Shown: positions 41,053-50,670, counted from the first letter of the stretch. The stretch: DNA of 64,000 nucleotides from Tildeniella nuda ZEHNDER 1965/U140 (GCA_019358895.1 JAHHIG010000001.1:1-64000), one strand, 5' to 3'. Translations and numbers: made by a program. The notes: a model not told the origin generated them from the letters alone.

Positions 41053-42177
41053 TCAACGACTTGCGCCACCAGACGTGCCTGGATCTGTTACATCAGTGCA
41101 TTTGTACGTGAGGCACTGTGCATCTGAGGATGGTGAGGGTGAGGGTTCTGGAGGCGTTGGAGATGGACTTGGCAGTGAGTTGGAAGGGGCAGGTGGAGGA
41201 GTAGAAGGTGAGACTGGCGCTGGTGCTGGCAGATCAGTGGCTATAGGAGTTGGTGTTGGGGGAATATCTACAATTGTTGCTTTCGCAGGTCTTTCTGGTA
41301 CGTCTGCTTGCTGTGGGGTTGCTGATGGTTCAGGCGTAGAGGTTGCAGCAGGCAACGGCGCAGCGGCGGGGACAGTTGGGTTGCCTGAGGGCAGTGGTAA
41401 CGCTGTGGAAGGCGATCGCTCTGGATAAGGTGATGGCGTAGGCGATGGTTTTGGCACTGAGATGTAGCGATACGCAAAGACAGCGAGGAACGCGACAACC
41501 GTAATGCCGATCGCCCAATAAAGCCTCTTCCGGGACTTGGGTGGAGTTGGAACGGAATCGGTTACGCCCGATCGCACGGCATTGGCTTTCGTCCGTGCGT
41601 CAGCTAGCAGTGGCTCAAACTCAACGAGGGGATCTGCCAACGTTTCAACGATCGCGGCAATACGGAGGCATTCGGTCTTGTCGTGTAGGTAGGTTTTGGA
41701 CAGCATTTGTGATAGTTCTTGGGCGGCTGCACCGGGTTGAGTATAGGCGATCGCAGCCCATCGTTGTGCCTCGGCACGATCGCGAACGTCAATGTCTGGG
41801 CTATCCAACTGCTGTTGTACATAGGTCAGCAGAAAGTCAGAGAGTTGCTGAATTCGCACCTGACCAAACCGGGAATCTTGCTGCAACTGACTCAGCAACT
41901 CTGTCCTGACTTCCCGATCCATTTCGTAGAGTTCGTGCCCTACTTCTTCGCACAAACTCGAGAGCAATACATCTGCAACTGCGACCCAGGGAATATTGAG
42001 CATTTCTCCCTGCGTGTCTTGTTGAAAATTTGCCCACAGGCGATACATCAGGTCGGGAGTCAGCGCCAGCGGTAAGGCAGCATGATACGCCAGATGCAAA
42101 TGCGCCTCGCTAAACCGTTTGCGAAATGCGTCCAAACGCGGATGCAACCGTTGTGGTTGGGAGACCTCAAGCTTCAT
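41053..42177 (-). CDS. Conserved cyanobacterial protein: helical N-domain, one TM, Pro/Ser/Thr-rich tail
   Basis: LEVSQPQRLHPRLDAFRKRFSEAHLHLAYHAALPLALTPDLMYRLWANFQ...; KRLYWAIGITVVAFLAVFAYRYI TM; long PxPSP tail. Confidence 0.85.
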   Translation of the reverse strand: MKLEVSQPQRLHPRLDAFRKRFSEAHLHLAYHAALPLALTPDLMYRLWANFQQDTQGEMLNIPWVAVADVLLSSLCEEVGHELYEMDREVRTELLSQLQQDSRFGQVRIQQLSDFLLTYVQQQLDSPDIDVRDRAEAQRWAAIAYTQPGAAAQELSQMLSKTYLHDKTECLRIAAIVETLADPLVEFEPLLADARTKANAVRSGVTDSVPTPPKSRKRLYWAIGITVVAFLAVFAYRYISVPKPSPTPSPYPERSPSTALPLPSGNPTVPAAAPLPAATSTPEPSATPQQADVPERPAKATIVDIPPTPTPIATDLPAPAPVSPSTPPPAPSNSLPSPSPTPPEPSPSPSSDAQCLTYKCTDVTDPGTSGGASR

Positions 42178-42511
42178 GATCCAACTCCTGCAAAATTAGT
42201 TCGATCGCTCGTTTCAACGCTGGCAAATCCTGCTCCACTGCGTTCCAAACGCTACTGAGCGAGATCCCTAAAAAGTTATGAATTAAAACATCTCGAAAGC
42301 CTGCAATGAGTCGCCAGGGAATATCCAAATACGTTTGCTTTAACTCTGAAGAAAGCCGTTTTACTGCCTCACCGATTACTTCAAAGTTGCGTATCACGCC
42401 ATCCTGAATCAGTGTGGACTGAAAAAACTCCGTGCGTCCGCTTTGGGTATAGCGCTGCATACGCTGCATTCGGTTCACAATTTCGCTCAGATATTTACCG
42501 TCTTCGCTCAC
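42167..42511 (-). CDS. hepT: HepT-like (DUF86/HEPN) ribonuclease toxin family protein
   Basis: YLSEIVNRMQRMQRYTQ...IRNFEVIGEAVKRLSSELKQTYLDIPWRLIAGFRDVLIHNFLGISLSSVW; RxxxxH present. Confidence 0.88.
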   Translation of the reverse strand: MSEDGKYLSEIVNRMQRMQRYTQSGRTEFFQSTLIQDGVIRNFEVIGEAVKRLSSELKQTYLDIPWRLIAGFRDVLIHNFLGISLSSVWNAVEQDLPALKRAIELILQELDHEA

Positions 42512-42798
42512 AGAGCAATTGCCTCCTTCAGCAGGTGCGCGCTGGAGTTTTCTTGCAGTCCTTCAACCGTCGAAACGGTGACAGTGCGACCAAGGAGATC
42601 TTCAAAATCTTGCACAAGCGCGACGTAATCTAGAAGGCTCCGATCAGCATCTAGCGTCACTAAAAAATCGACTGCCTGGTCGGGCTGGTCTTCGTGCGAT
42701 GGAACTGAGCTAAGAAGACGAACATCCGATGCTCCATGTTTTGCAGCTAGATCCAAAATCTCTGCACGTTTTGTTTGCACTAATTCATGCATGTTCAT
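42508..42798 (-). CDS. mntA: MntA-like nucleotidyltransferase antitoxin family protein, degenerate active site
   Basis: KRAEILDLAAKHGASDVRLLSSVPSHEDQPDQAVDFLVTLDADRSLLDYVALVQDFEDLLG; overlaps hepT by ATGA. Confidence 0.85.
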   Translation of the reverse strand: MNMHELVQTKRAEILDLAAKHGASDVRLLSSVPSHEDQPDQAVDFLVTLDADRSLLDYVALVQDFEDLLGRTVTVSTVEGLQENSSAHLLKEAIAL

Positions 42799-42800
42799 GG

Positions 42801-44297
42801 CTAAGTCCTTGAATCTAGGTCAATCTTAGCCGAATGTTTTGATGCTTTTCCTCTCAGCACATCGATCGCCCCATCCAACCCCTGACGACTCGTTTCAAAC
42901 ATGGGGATCACAGTCGCAATGTCGCCTGCGGTAGTGCCTGCCCAGCGCGATCGAGGCATAGGATTTAGCCACGCGATGTAACGGACGCGCTGTTTTAGAT
43001 CATCAACAAAGGTTTTGGTGGCACGGCGGCGGCGAGGATTGAAGCCACCCCGTGCTGATCCCGCATCGCTAAAAATGAGCACAGCGGTACGTGAATTGAG
43101 TTGCGCGAGAAAGTCATCGATCGCCACTGCCTCTTGATGCACGGGATCGTGATAAACATAATCGGCTGGGCAGTTATGGAAGTAGTAAACGCCAGCCTTA
43201 CCTAAACGCCCACCCTGCAACGCCGTATCGATCAACCGCTGCGACAGACTATGGAAGGGCACCATTGAACCATCCTGATCAATGAGCAGCAGTAGTTCGG
43301 TTCGATTCACGCGACCGGGTACGAGAACAGGCTCCAGCAAGAGTCCCTGTTGCCCAACGCGATGAATGGTGGCATCAATATCAACGTCAGTTAGTGCGCC
43401 TTCACGGATGAAGCGACGCAAATAGCGCCAACTCTGCTTCATTTGTCGTCGTGTGATGGGAAAGAATTCGGGATTGGTGAGGACGCGATCGCCCACTTCC
43501 CCATCGGCTCCCAACCGTCGCCGTACCACTCTAGCAGCCCGCACTTCATCGCCAATTTGTTGAATGAGTTCGGTTGAAAGATTGGTCGCGGCGATCGTGC
43601 CTACTTTAGTAGGGGCTTGTGTTTGTTCTGAACGACTTAATCTTTTCAAAGCTTGCTCAAGCAACCATGCTAATCGCTCAATTAACCACACCACTCCAAA
43701 AATAAGAAGGCAGATTGCTCCACAAAACAAAAGGAAACCAATATTTACAACAATAGCTAAGCTCATTGGAGATGTTGTAGTCGTTGGGGTTGCTGGTGAA
43801 GGAGCTACACTTTTATCAGGAGTTGGAGATTTGAGCGGTGTCGGTTTTAGGGTGGAATCACTGTTGGTTGGATTTGGCTGTGAGGTTGTAGATTGAGTAG
43901 ATGAATTTCGGGACGCGTATATTGCAATATTCACTACAACGAGTATTACTAGGCACATGGCAGCCAACAGTCCTATCAACCACCACTTAACCTTGTGTAA
44001 CCACAAGATTCGTTTTGCTGACCGTTTTTTGGACGCACCTTCTACGGCAGTAGACAACACAGCAGACTGACCAATAATCTGCTCAAAGTGGTAGTTAAAG
44101 AGGCGTTCTTCTTCGGGAGATTTGATCCAGAGGGTGCGGCAGAGTTTGGCGAGAGCCTCGCGGTTCTGGATGCCGAAGCCTGCTTGGAGCGATCGCAGCA
44201 CGAGTTGATATTCAGTAATGCCCAGCGGTAAGCCAGCCTCACGCAAGCGGGTAAAGAGTTCCAGTAAGGGCAGTTCATCCACTGGATGGGGGTTCAT
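42801..44297 (-). CDS. vWA domain protein (CoxE/SAV_2336-like) with internal TM segments
   Basis: LPLLELFTRLREAGLPLGITEYQLVLRSL N-terminus; LLLLIDQDGSMVPFHSLSQRLIDTAL MIDAS-like; AVLIFSDAGSARGGFNPRR. Confidence 0.85.
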   Translation of the reverse strand: MNPHPVDELPLLELFTRLREAGLPLGITEYQLVLRSLQAGFGIQNREALAKLCRTLWIKSPEEERLFNYHFEQIIGQSAVLSTAVEGASKKRSAKRILWLHKVKWWLIGLLAAMCLVILVVVNIAIYASRNSSTQSTTSQPNPTNSDSTLKPTPLKSPTPDKSVAPSPATPTTTTSPMSLAIVVNIGFLLFCGAICLLIFGVVWLIERLAWLLEQALKRLSRSEQTQAPTKVGTIAATNLSTELIQQIGDEVRAARVVRRRLGADGEVGDRVLTNPEFFPITRRQMKQSWRYLRRFIREGALTDVDIDATIHRVGQQGLLLEPVLVPGRVNRTELLLLIDQDGSMVPFHSLSQRLIDTALQGGRLGKAGVYYFHNCPADYVYHDPVHQEAVAIDDFLAQLNSRTAVLIFSDAGSARGGFNPRRRRATKTFVDDLKQRVRYIAWLNPMPRSRWAGTTAGDIATVIPMFETSRQGLDGAIDVLRGKASKHSAKIDLDSRT

Positions 44298-44301
44298 GGG
44301 G

Positions 44302-45240
44302 TTAGCTCCGCTTCAGGTAGCGCAGGTGGTCGTCCCAGCTTTTGAGCAGCACGCCGAGGTAGGGGAGTTTGCCATCCAGCTTTTGCAGCGCTTCGTCGTC
44401 GGGATGGCGTTTCAATACTCGAAACCAGTCCATCAGTTCACTGGTGCTGACGTTTTTGGCGGATTCGCCTTTTTCTTTTCGCAGTTGGTCGCGCAGTTGC
44501 AGGAAGCGATCGACGGCTGCCTGGGTTAGCGTATCGGAGGCATCGGGGTAGCGATCGCGCACAATGCGTACCAACTGTTCCTGACTGGGGAACTGGACTT
44601 GTTGAAAGAGACAGCGACGTAGAAAGGCATCGGGCAGGTCTTTTTCGTCGTTGCTGGTGATGAAAATAATTGGCGCGACGGTTGCCCGAATGCGTAGCTC
44701 TTTGCCATTCTGTCGGGCTTCTTCGATCACAAACTGCTGTTCATCCAGTTCCACCAGCAAGTCGTTGGGGAAGTCAATATCGGCTTTGTCAATTTCGTCA
44801 ATCAGGACGATCGTGCGTTCAGCAGTCTGAAAAGCGCGTCCCAACGGTCCAAAGCGGATATAAGCAGCAGGATTGTCGATACGTTCCAGTTCGGCTGGGG
44901 TGAGGCGATTGGAGGAGGCAAGCTGAGCATCGCGCAAACGGGCGATCGCGTCATACGTGTACAGCCCATCCCGTGCGCGACTGGTCGATTTCACATACCA
45001 GGGTTCAAAGTTCAAGCCGAGTTCGTAGGCAACGGCACGGGCAAGCTGGGTTTTGCCGCATCCCGGTTCGCCTTTGAGTAGCAAGGGGCGTTCCAGGTAA
45101 ATCGCCAGGTTCACAGCTTCCACCAGTGCATCGCTGGGTAGATACGGGTAGAGGATTTGCCCAGCAGCATCCCGCTCGCCTGGTTGCGGCTGTCGTTTTC
45201 CGGTATATTCTGGCGATCGATAACTCACAGTTTTAACCAC
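44302..45240 (-). CDS. MoxR-family AAA+ ATPase
   Basis: RPLLLKGEPGCGKTQLARAVA Walker A; TIVLIDEIDKADIDFPNDLL Walker B; APIIFITSNDEKDLPDAFLRRCLF sensor/Arg finger. Confidence 0.95.
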   Translation of the reverse strand: MVKTVSYRSPEYTGKRQPQPGERDAAGQILYPYLPSDALVEAVNLAIYLERPLLLKGEPGCGKTQLARAVAYELGLNFEPWYVKSTSRARDGLYTYDAIARLRDAQLASSNRLTPAELERIDNPAAYIRFGPLGRAFQTAERTIVLIDEIDKADIDFPNDLLVELDEQQFVIEEARQNGKELRIRATVAPIIFITSNDEKDLPDAFLRRCLFQQVQFPSQEQLVRIVRDRYPDASDTLTQAAVDRFLQLRDQLRKEKGESAKNVSTSELMDWFRVLKRHPDDEALQKLDGKLPYLGVLLKSWDDHLRYLKRS

Positions 45241-46250
45241 CTATCCTCTTGGTCATACCAGTTGCAGCCACACAGGTCACAAATTTCGCGCAGCGTTGGT
45301 TCTGGAAGCCCATTGTCTGTGTTTGCCAACAACGTCTCAACCATTGTTTCGGCATCATCAGTGATGGCGGTTGGCAGCACATCACTTTGTTGCTCAATCC
45401 AGGTGATGAGTAAGTCTGACGAAAACTCCGTCAGGTTTGGCAAGCCAAAGGGAATGATGGGTTTCCAGGTAGAATCATACTGCTTGGCAAAGGTGAGATT
45501 CCAGGTATTTACGCTGCCTTTGTCATCCAGCAAAAACATCAGTAGCTTAAAGCCGTTGCCCTGAGTTGCCGTTTCAGACACGCGATTTGCCAGCACAGCC
45601 CAAAAGTCGGTAATCAGGTCACGCAGATTGTCTTCAATGGTGCCATGCACATCGTAAAACACGACTAACACATTTTGCGTCTGCCACCACTGATGGACTT
45701 TCTCGACAATTTCAGTAGGTGTGCTTTGTCGCCCTAGTCCTACGCGTCCAGACAGTTCTCGCCACAAGGCAGGAATATCAGTGCGCGATGAGACTCTACC
45801 AAGATTGACCTTGACTACTTTTGCTTCCAGGCTTCTGGAGGTTTCTAATGCAAGTCGATTTAATAGCCAACGCTGACCGTATTCTGGCGAGGTTCCTTGA
45901 ATCAAAAAGGCACCCACAGGATGGTCTTTGATCACCTTTTTGAACGATCGCTGTTGCTCCCAATACCCCAGTTTCAGTAATGCCCCATGAAGCTGATCCA
46001 GATTGACACTTGGGCTAATGCTGGCGGGTTCAGCAACCTCCTTGATCTGGCACTCCAGGCGATCGAGGTCTTGTTCGACCTGCTCCAGTTCCTCCGTAGT
46101 TTCCGCAATCTGCACATCCAGTTTTAGCTTGACTGCCACATCAGTTTCGAGTCTCCGCGCCTGTCGCAGACTACGCAGTTTCTTACTCAACAGGTCATAT
46201 TCACCCTGGAGGTCATCAAGTTTCGTTTGCAGGCGATCGAGCGTGGGCAT
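45225..46250 (-). CDS. N-terminal coiled-coil adaptor plus degenerate STAND/AAA-like domain
   Basis: EYDLLSKKLRSLRQARRLETDVAVKLKLDVQIAETTEELEQVEQ coiled-coil; AFLIQGTSPEYGQRWLLNRLA lacks GK[ST]; NVLVVFYDVHG Walker-B-like. Confidence 0.75.
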   Translation of the reverse strand: MPTLDRLQTKLDDLQGEYDLLSKKLRSLRQARRLETDVAVKLKLDVQIAETTEELEQVEQDLDRLECQIKEVAEPASISPSVNLDQLHGALLKLGYWEQQRSFKKVIKDHPVGAFLIQGTSPEYGQRWLLNRLALETSRSLEAKVVKVNLGRVSSRTDIPALWRELSGRVGLGRQSTPTEIVEKVHQWWQTQNVLVVFYDVHGTIEDNLRDLITDFWAVLANRVSETATQGNGFKLLMFLLDDKGSVNTWNLTFAKQYDSTWKPIIPFGLPNLTEFSSDLLITWIEQQSDVLPTAITDDAETMVETLLANTDNGLPEPTLREICDLCGCNWYDQEDRWLKL

Positions 46251-46292
46251 TTACAGAAGGGGAGCTATGCTAACGGGGACACAAGTATGAGA

Positions 46293-47060
46293 CTAATGTA
46301 ACTGGCTTTCAATGTGATCCAATCGCTGTTCCACCACTTCCAGATCAGCGGTGGTTTCTTCAATCTGCATATCTAACTTCAGCTTGACAGCCACATCAGT
46401 TTCGATCGCCCGCGCCTGTCGCAGATGCTTGAGCTTGCGATTGAGCAAGTCATACTCTTGTTGTTGCGATGCCAGATCGTCTTCCAGTCTGCGGCGCTGG
46501 CGGCTGGTCAACCCACCTGTTGCTGACGGTGATGTTGTTGCTGTAGTAGAAGCCGTGACAGCAGGACTTAAATCTACAACTGACGCGTTTGGTTTTGCTT
46601 GCGCGATCGCCTCTACTGCTTTGCGAATACCTTTGGCAACATCCAAAAACGCCTCATCGGGATTTGACCAAGTGGTGACAGGTTGAGCATTCTTGGGCAA
46701 TGCCTGTAGTTTGCTAAACGGTGCACCGCTCCAATCGACGGGCTTCAAGATAATGGGGATTACGCAAGCGTCTCCGGCTTCATGGCGTTCGATCGCCCGC
46801 CTCAATTCAATATCCCAGCAGTAATCTGATGCTAAAAAATCCGCGCTAATGAGTAGTAAGATGACTCGCGCGGAGTTGAGATGATCGTCGATCGCGCCTG
46901 CCCATTCGCTTCCTGCCGTGATCTGGCGATCGTGCCACGCCGTAATCACACCCTGACGCTTCAAGATGCTCAGGTGTTTTGCCAGTTCATCACGCAGCGT
47001 TTCATCTCGGTGAGAATAGGAAAAGAAAACCTCGATCGCGGTGTTGGGCGCAGTACTCAT
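46293..47060 (-). CDS. TIR domain protein with C-terminal coiled-coil adaptor
   Basis: IEVFFSYSHRDETLRDELAKHLSILKRQGVITAWHDRQITAGSEWAGAIDDHLNSARVILLLISADFLASDYCWDIELRRAIERHE; tail EYDLLNRKLKHLRQARAIETDVAVKLKLDMQIEETTADLE. Confidence 0.93.
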   Translation of the reverse strand: MSTAPNTAIEVFFSYSHRDETLRDELAKHLSILKRQGVITAWHDRQITAGSEWAGAIDDHLNSARVILLLISADFLASDYCWDIELRRAIERHEAGDACVIPIILKPVDWSGAPFSKLQALPKNAQPVTTWSNPDEAFLDVAKGIRKAVEAIAQAKPNASVVDLSPAVTASTTATTSPSATGGLTSRQRRRLEDDLASQQQEYDLLNRKLKHLRQARAIETDVAVKLKLDMQIEETTADLEVVEQRLDHIESQLH

Positions 47061-47155
47061 TCATCAAGCTGAACCGTATTAGCAGATTAGATTCAGTCTC
47101 CTGCACGTAAGTTACTCGATCCAACGCGTAAATGCGAGGTCGAATCCGGAAACCC

Positions 47156-49096
47156 CTACTTCGGCTGCTTCACTGGAGTTAAAACCCAGAGTCCATCCAT
47201 CCGCTCTGCTTGAGCGGTGGTGGAATTGGACGTGCTGATGCTGCGCACTGACCCAACAATCCGCTGTGCCTCCTGCACATAGGACGCATAGATCTCCGGC
47301 ACAGACGGGAGGAGGAGGTTATAGAAGAAGGACAGCGTCGCACCCATATTGATGTAGTAGTAGCCCTCATTGGGTATTGGGAAACTGGCAGTGGCAGTTT
47401 GAAAAGTGTAGTTGCGATCGAGGGGCAGATACGGCTTGGGGTTAAGCGTTGCCATTGGCTGTACACCTGTTGTTAGGAGCAGCGTTTTGTCATCAACCCA
47501 ACCATGAGACAAGATGCTGATGACTTTGCCCTTTTCTTTGCCTTCCCAACTGACGATCGGCTGACCCTTAATGCGTCGGGGGACGATCGCCACTTCACCC
47601 TTCGCCTGTGCTTTAACAAACTGATCGAGCTTTTTTAACGCCGCTTCGGCAGCGGGGCGATCGCTCGTTTGAATCATTAACCCCACGCCCAGATTGAGCT
47701 TGTTGTAAAAATAGTTGAACAGTCCGCCAGTGGTGGGAAAGAAGAACAGTGCATACTCCCCGTCCATCCAGGAAATCACGTCTTTTTCGGGGTCTAACCC
47801 GGTAGCCTTGCGGAAGGAATTGCGGAGGCTGGCGATCGCCAACTGGTTAGGCAAGTCATCCTGTACAGAGTCGAGCGCCGTTTGCCACTGCCGCTTAAAG
47901 TTGCGGCTGTTTGCCGATAAATAGGTGGTGGCTGGTAACCGCGTCAAAAGTTGGTTTGCATCGGGAGAGAGTATCGTTGCCTTATCAGGCTGAGGCGTGG
48001 TGTAGTAAAAGTTTGATTGGCTGCGAAGCCCCTCTGGTTGCAGCCAGATGTGGGCATCAGCGGTATCGTACAGCTTCGTTAAACTACGTAGCTGACCTTC
48101 GCTGAAAGTCGGAAAACCAAAGAGTTCGGCGGATGACGGTGCAGCCTTCGCGATCGCAAGGACGAATTTTGCAATTTTTGCGACATCACCGTAACCCATC
48201 AGCAGCGAGCGTCCCGTTTGCGAATGCCGTAGTGTTCGCTGAAACAGGGGATTTTGCGCCAGAGGGGTATTCTCAGAACGGGCATCAATCAGGTCTTCTA
48301 ACGTATCCGCCTGCACCGCGATCGCGATATTACCAGGCAGCAGCGCGATCGCCAGTCCACGCGGCTTGCTAAATTCTGACGGATCAGGGACGGCTGGTTC
48401 TGCTTCAGTAGGCGTACTCGGCTCTGGTGGCGTTGCTTTTGGTAGAGGCGCAGGTTTGACGACCTTACCTTGAGAGACGCTGGCTACCGTCCAGGGCAAT
48501 AACAATGAGTGTGGCTGTGTAGATTGCCCCGTGGGCAGCGGCTGAATGCGACGGGTTGTGGAGTCGGGTTCGGGCTTAGATGGCTTGTCTTCAGCGGGTG
48601 CAGTCCATTGCAGAATGGTGATGCCTTTGTACTCCCGCTCTACTTCGGGTTTGCCTCGCGTGGCTTTGAATTTGTTCAGAAAGGTATCGAAGCGATCGCG
48701 ATCTTTAATGGGTGCCAGCAAAACCGCGCTTGCATCCAGCGTTTGTAAAACAGAACGCTCGATCGATCCCGCCGTTGGTACTAAAGCGATCGCCACTTCG
48801 TCCCCCAACCAGGGCTGAATATGTTGTGTGAAGTCAATCTTAGCTGGCAAAAACGGAATTTTGAGGGGCGTTCGGAGCGATTCGGGCAACGGGTTAAAGC
48901 GATCGACCTCTGACCACACGGCCGGTGTCGCATTGACGAGCACCAATCCTGGCGTGTTGGCTGGCAGCACAGTCGTGACAGCAGGTGGGGATAGCTGTGG
49001 TGCTGGCACTGCACGGACAGGGGCGCAACTGGGTGTGACTGCTACAGCAACGAGAAATGATACAGAAACACGACGGAACAATGCTTTCTCCTCCAA
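47156..49096 (-). CDS. DUF3352 family protein (secreted or membrane-anchored)
   Basis: TTVLPANTPGLVLVNATPAVWSEVDRF...QPWLGDEVAIALVPT...AVLLAPIKDRDRFDTFLNKFK; N-terminal signal-like segment. Confidence 0.88.
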   Translation of the reverse strand: MEEKALFRRVSVSFLVAVAVTPSCAPVRAVPAPQLSPPAVTTVLPANTPGLVLVNATPAVWSEVDRFNPLPESLRTPLKIPFLPAKIDFTQHIQPWLGDEVAIALVPTAGSIERSVLQTLDASAVLLAPIKDRDRFDTFLNKFKATRGKPEVEREYKGITILQWTAPAEDKPSKPEPDSTTRRIQPLPTGQSTQPHSLLLPWTVASVSQGKVVKPAPLPKATPPEPSTPTEAEPAVPDPSEFSKPRGLAIALLPGNIAIAVQADTLEDLIDARSENTPLAQNPLFQRTLRHSQTGRSLLMGYGDVAKIAKFVLAIAKAAPSSAELFGFPTFSEGQLRSLTKLYDTADAHIWLQPEGLRSQSNFYYTTPQPDKATILSPDANQLLTRLPATTYLSANSRNFKRQWQTALDSVQDDLPNQLAIASLRNSFRKATGLDPEKDVISWMDGEYALFFFPTTGGLFNYFYNKLNLGVGLMIQTSDRPAAEAALKKLDQFVKAQAKGEVAIVPRRIKGQPIVSWEGKEKGKVISILSHGWVDDKTLLLTTGVQPMATLNPKPYLPLDRNYTFQTATASFPIPNEGYYYINMGATLSFFYNLLLPSVPEIYASYVQEAQRIVGSVRSISTSNSTTAQAERMDGLWVLTPVKQPK

Positions 49097-49320
49097 CCAT
49101 TAATTAGTTCAACCGTCAATTAATTAGGAACATGAACCATTCCAGCACCCAATGCTCAGGCAACCCTAGCCTAATTTTGCTACCACTGCCAAGATTTGCG
49201 TCGAGTGATTTTAAGATGCCCAATGCGTAAGGACTTGTAGCGTCGATCGCTGGATTGCCTCACTGCAACCGTTGTGATACCAAATCCAAAAACAGGCGCT
49301 ACAGATCAAGCAACCTAGCC

Positions 49321-49429
49321 GCCCTCACCCTTACCCTCTCCCTTTCTTGAATGCCCATTGGGCTATAGGGGCGAGGGGACTGGATTTTAGCTCCCTTCTC
49401 CTTCGGGAGAAGGGCTGGGGATGAGGGCA
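49321..49429. repeat. MITE-like/terminator-like cyanobacterial repeat, copy 1
   Basis: GCCCTCACCCTTACCCTCTCCC...TCCCTTCTCCTTCGGGAGAAGGGCTGGGGATGAGGGCA; partly palindromic termini. Confidence 0.8.
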
Positions 49430-49726
49430 CTCGAGCGTACGCACACGAATTATTCAACCTGCCTGCTGTTGAAATGGTTGCCTTGGATCACGATTCATCA
49501 GAGGTCTAACGCACGATCGCCTGTTGAGAACAATAGCAGTAAAGAATGCGTGTTTGATGGCTGTAGCGATCGCGCAAAACTACTTTTATGCGGTTCCTCC
49601 TAGACGGGGTAGTACTGAATTTATATATTTAACAATTCACTATTGATATTTAATCTCAATAGCTGTGATAGGATTATCCCAGCTCTTAGTCCTCCCATAC
49701 TCACGCACTCACCCTTCAAAACCCCC

Positions 49727-50479
49727 ATGACTCTCTCGTTCGATGTCCTGTGGTTAAACGCCAGCCCCAGCTTGAAACATTTTGACCAGCCGTTGCTGCG
49801 ATCGCTCTCCCAGCATCATACTGTGGCGCAGTGGGCTTACAGGCAGTCTCTCGATGAAGCCAGTTCACTGGATCATGCCGTATCGCTATTGCACGACTAT
49901 CTGCAATGCCAGCCGCGCCCTGTCCATCTAGCAGGTCACGGCATCAGCGGCGTTGTGGGATTAATTTACGCACGGCGCTTTCCTGAGCAAGTGCGATCGC
50001 TAACATTGCTGGCAGTTGGAGCACAACCCGCGATCACGTGGCAAGCGCACTACTATGTTCAACGTCAACTCATTACCTGTAGCCGTCAGCAGCTACTAGC
50101 GTGTACAACCAAAAGCCTTTTGGGTCAGCAGTTTTCTTACCCCACCAAGGCGCTTGTGACATCGCTTGCCCGCGACCTGGAAGAGGCTCCTTCACCGCAC
50201 TCCTTATTTAGCTTGGCGACCCTGCCCAAAGGCGGCGTGACGATGCCTTTGCTGGTTTGTGGGAGTAAGACTGATCCAGTTGTTCACCCACCCGTACTAC
50301 AAGAGTGGCTGGCTTACTTCAAGTCAGACGACACGCTTTGGCAGTGCCCCGATGGTCGTCACTTTTTTCATTCTTTTCAGCCTCAGTTGGTTGGAGAGCA
50401 GATGATCCGGTTTTGGCGCTGCTTGGAGGCGCAACAGTCTTCAACTCACCGTTTTCCTCTGAAAATCAACCACCATTAA
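49727..50479 (+). CDS. Alpha/beta hydrolase
   Basis: VHLAGHGISGVVGLIYARRFPEQVRSLTLLAVG; LLVCGSKTDPVV; GRHFFH. Confidence 0.85.
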   Translation: MTLSFDVLWLNASPSLKHFDQPLLRSLSQHHTVAQWAYRQSLDEASSLDHAVSLLHDYLQCQPRPVHLAGHGISGVVGLIYARRFPEQVRSLTLLAVGAQPAITWQAHYYVQRQLITCSRQQLLACTTKSLLGQQFSYPTKALVTSLARDLEEAPSPHSLFSLATLPKGGVTMPLLVCGSKTDPVVHPPVLQEWLAYFKSDDTLWQCPDGRHFFHSFQPQLVGEQMIRFWRCLEAQQSSTHRFPLKINHH

Positions 50480-50607
50480 GGCACCCTTATGTTGTTCAAT
50501 GAGCTTCACGATCGTTTGTTTTGACATCCTGCAAGAAGCGGCGACAGAATGACCATTCTGGGTGCGTTAGTTCTGATTGTTGATGCCACTGATGCCACGA
50601 TTCAGTA

Positions 50608-50670
50608 GGCTAGGGGCTGTCATCAATTACGACTACACATGACTTGCAACAAGGGTTCCAGCCCCTAGCC
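50608..50670. repeat. 12-bp perfect inverted repeat
   Basis: GGCTAGGGGCTG ... CAGCCCCTAGCC, 39-nt spacing. Confidence 0.7.
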
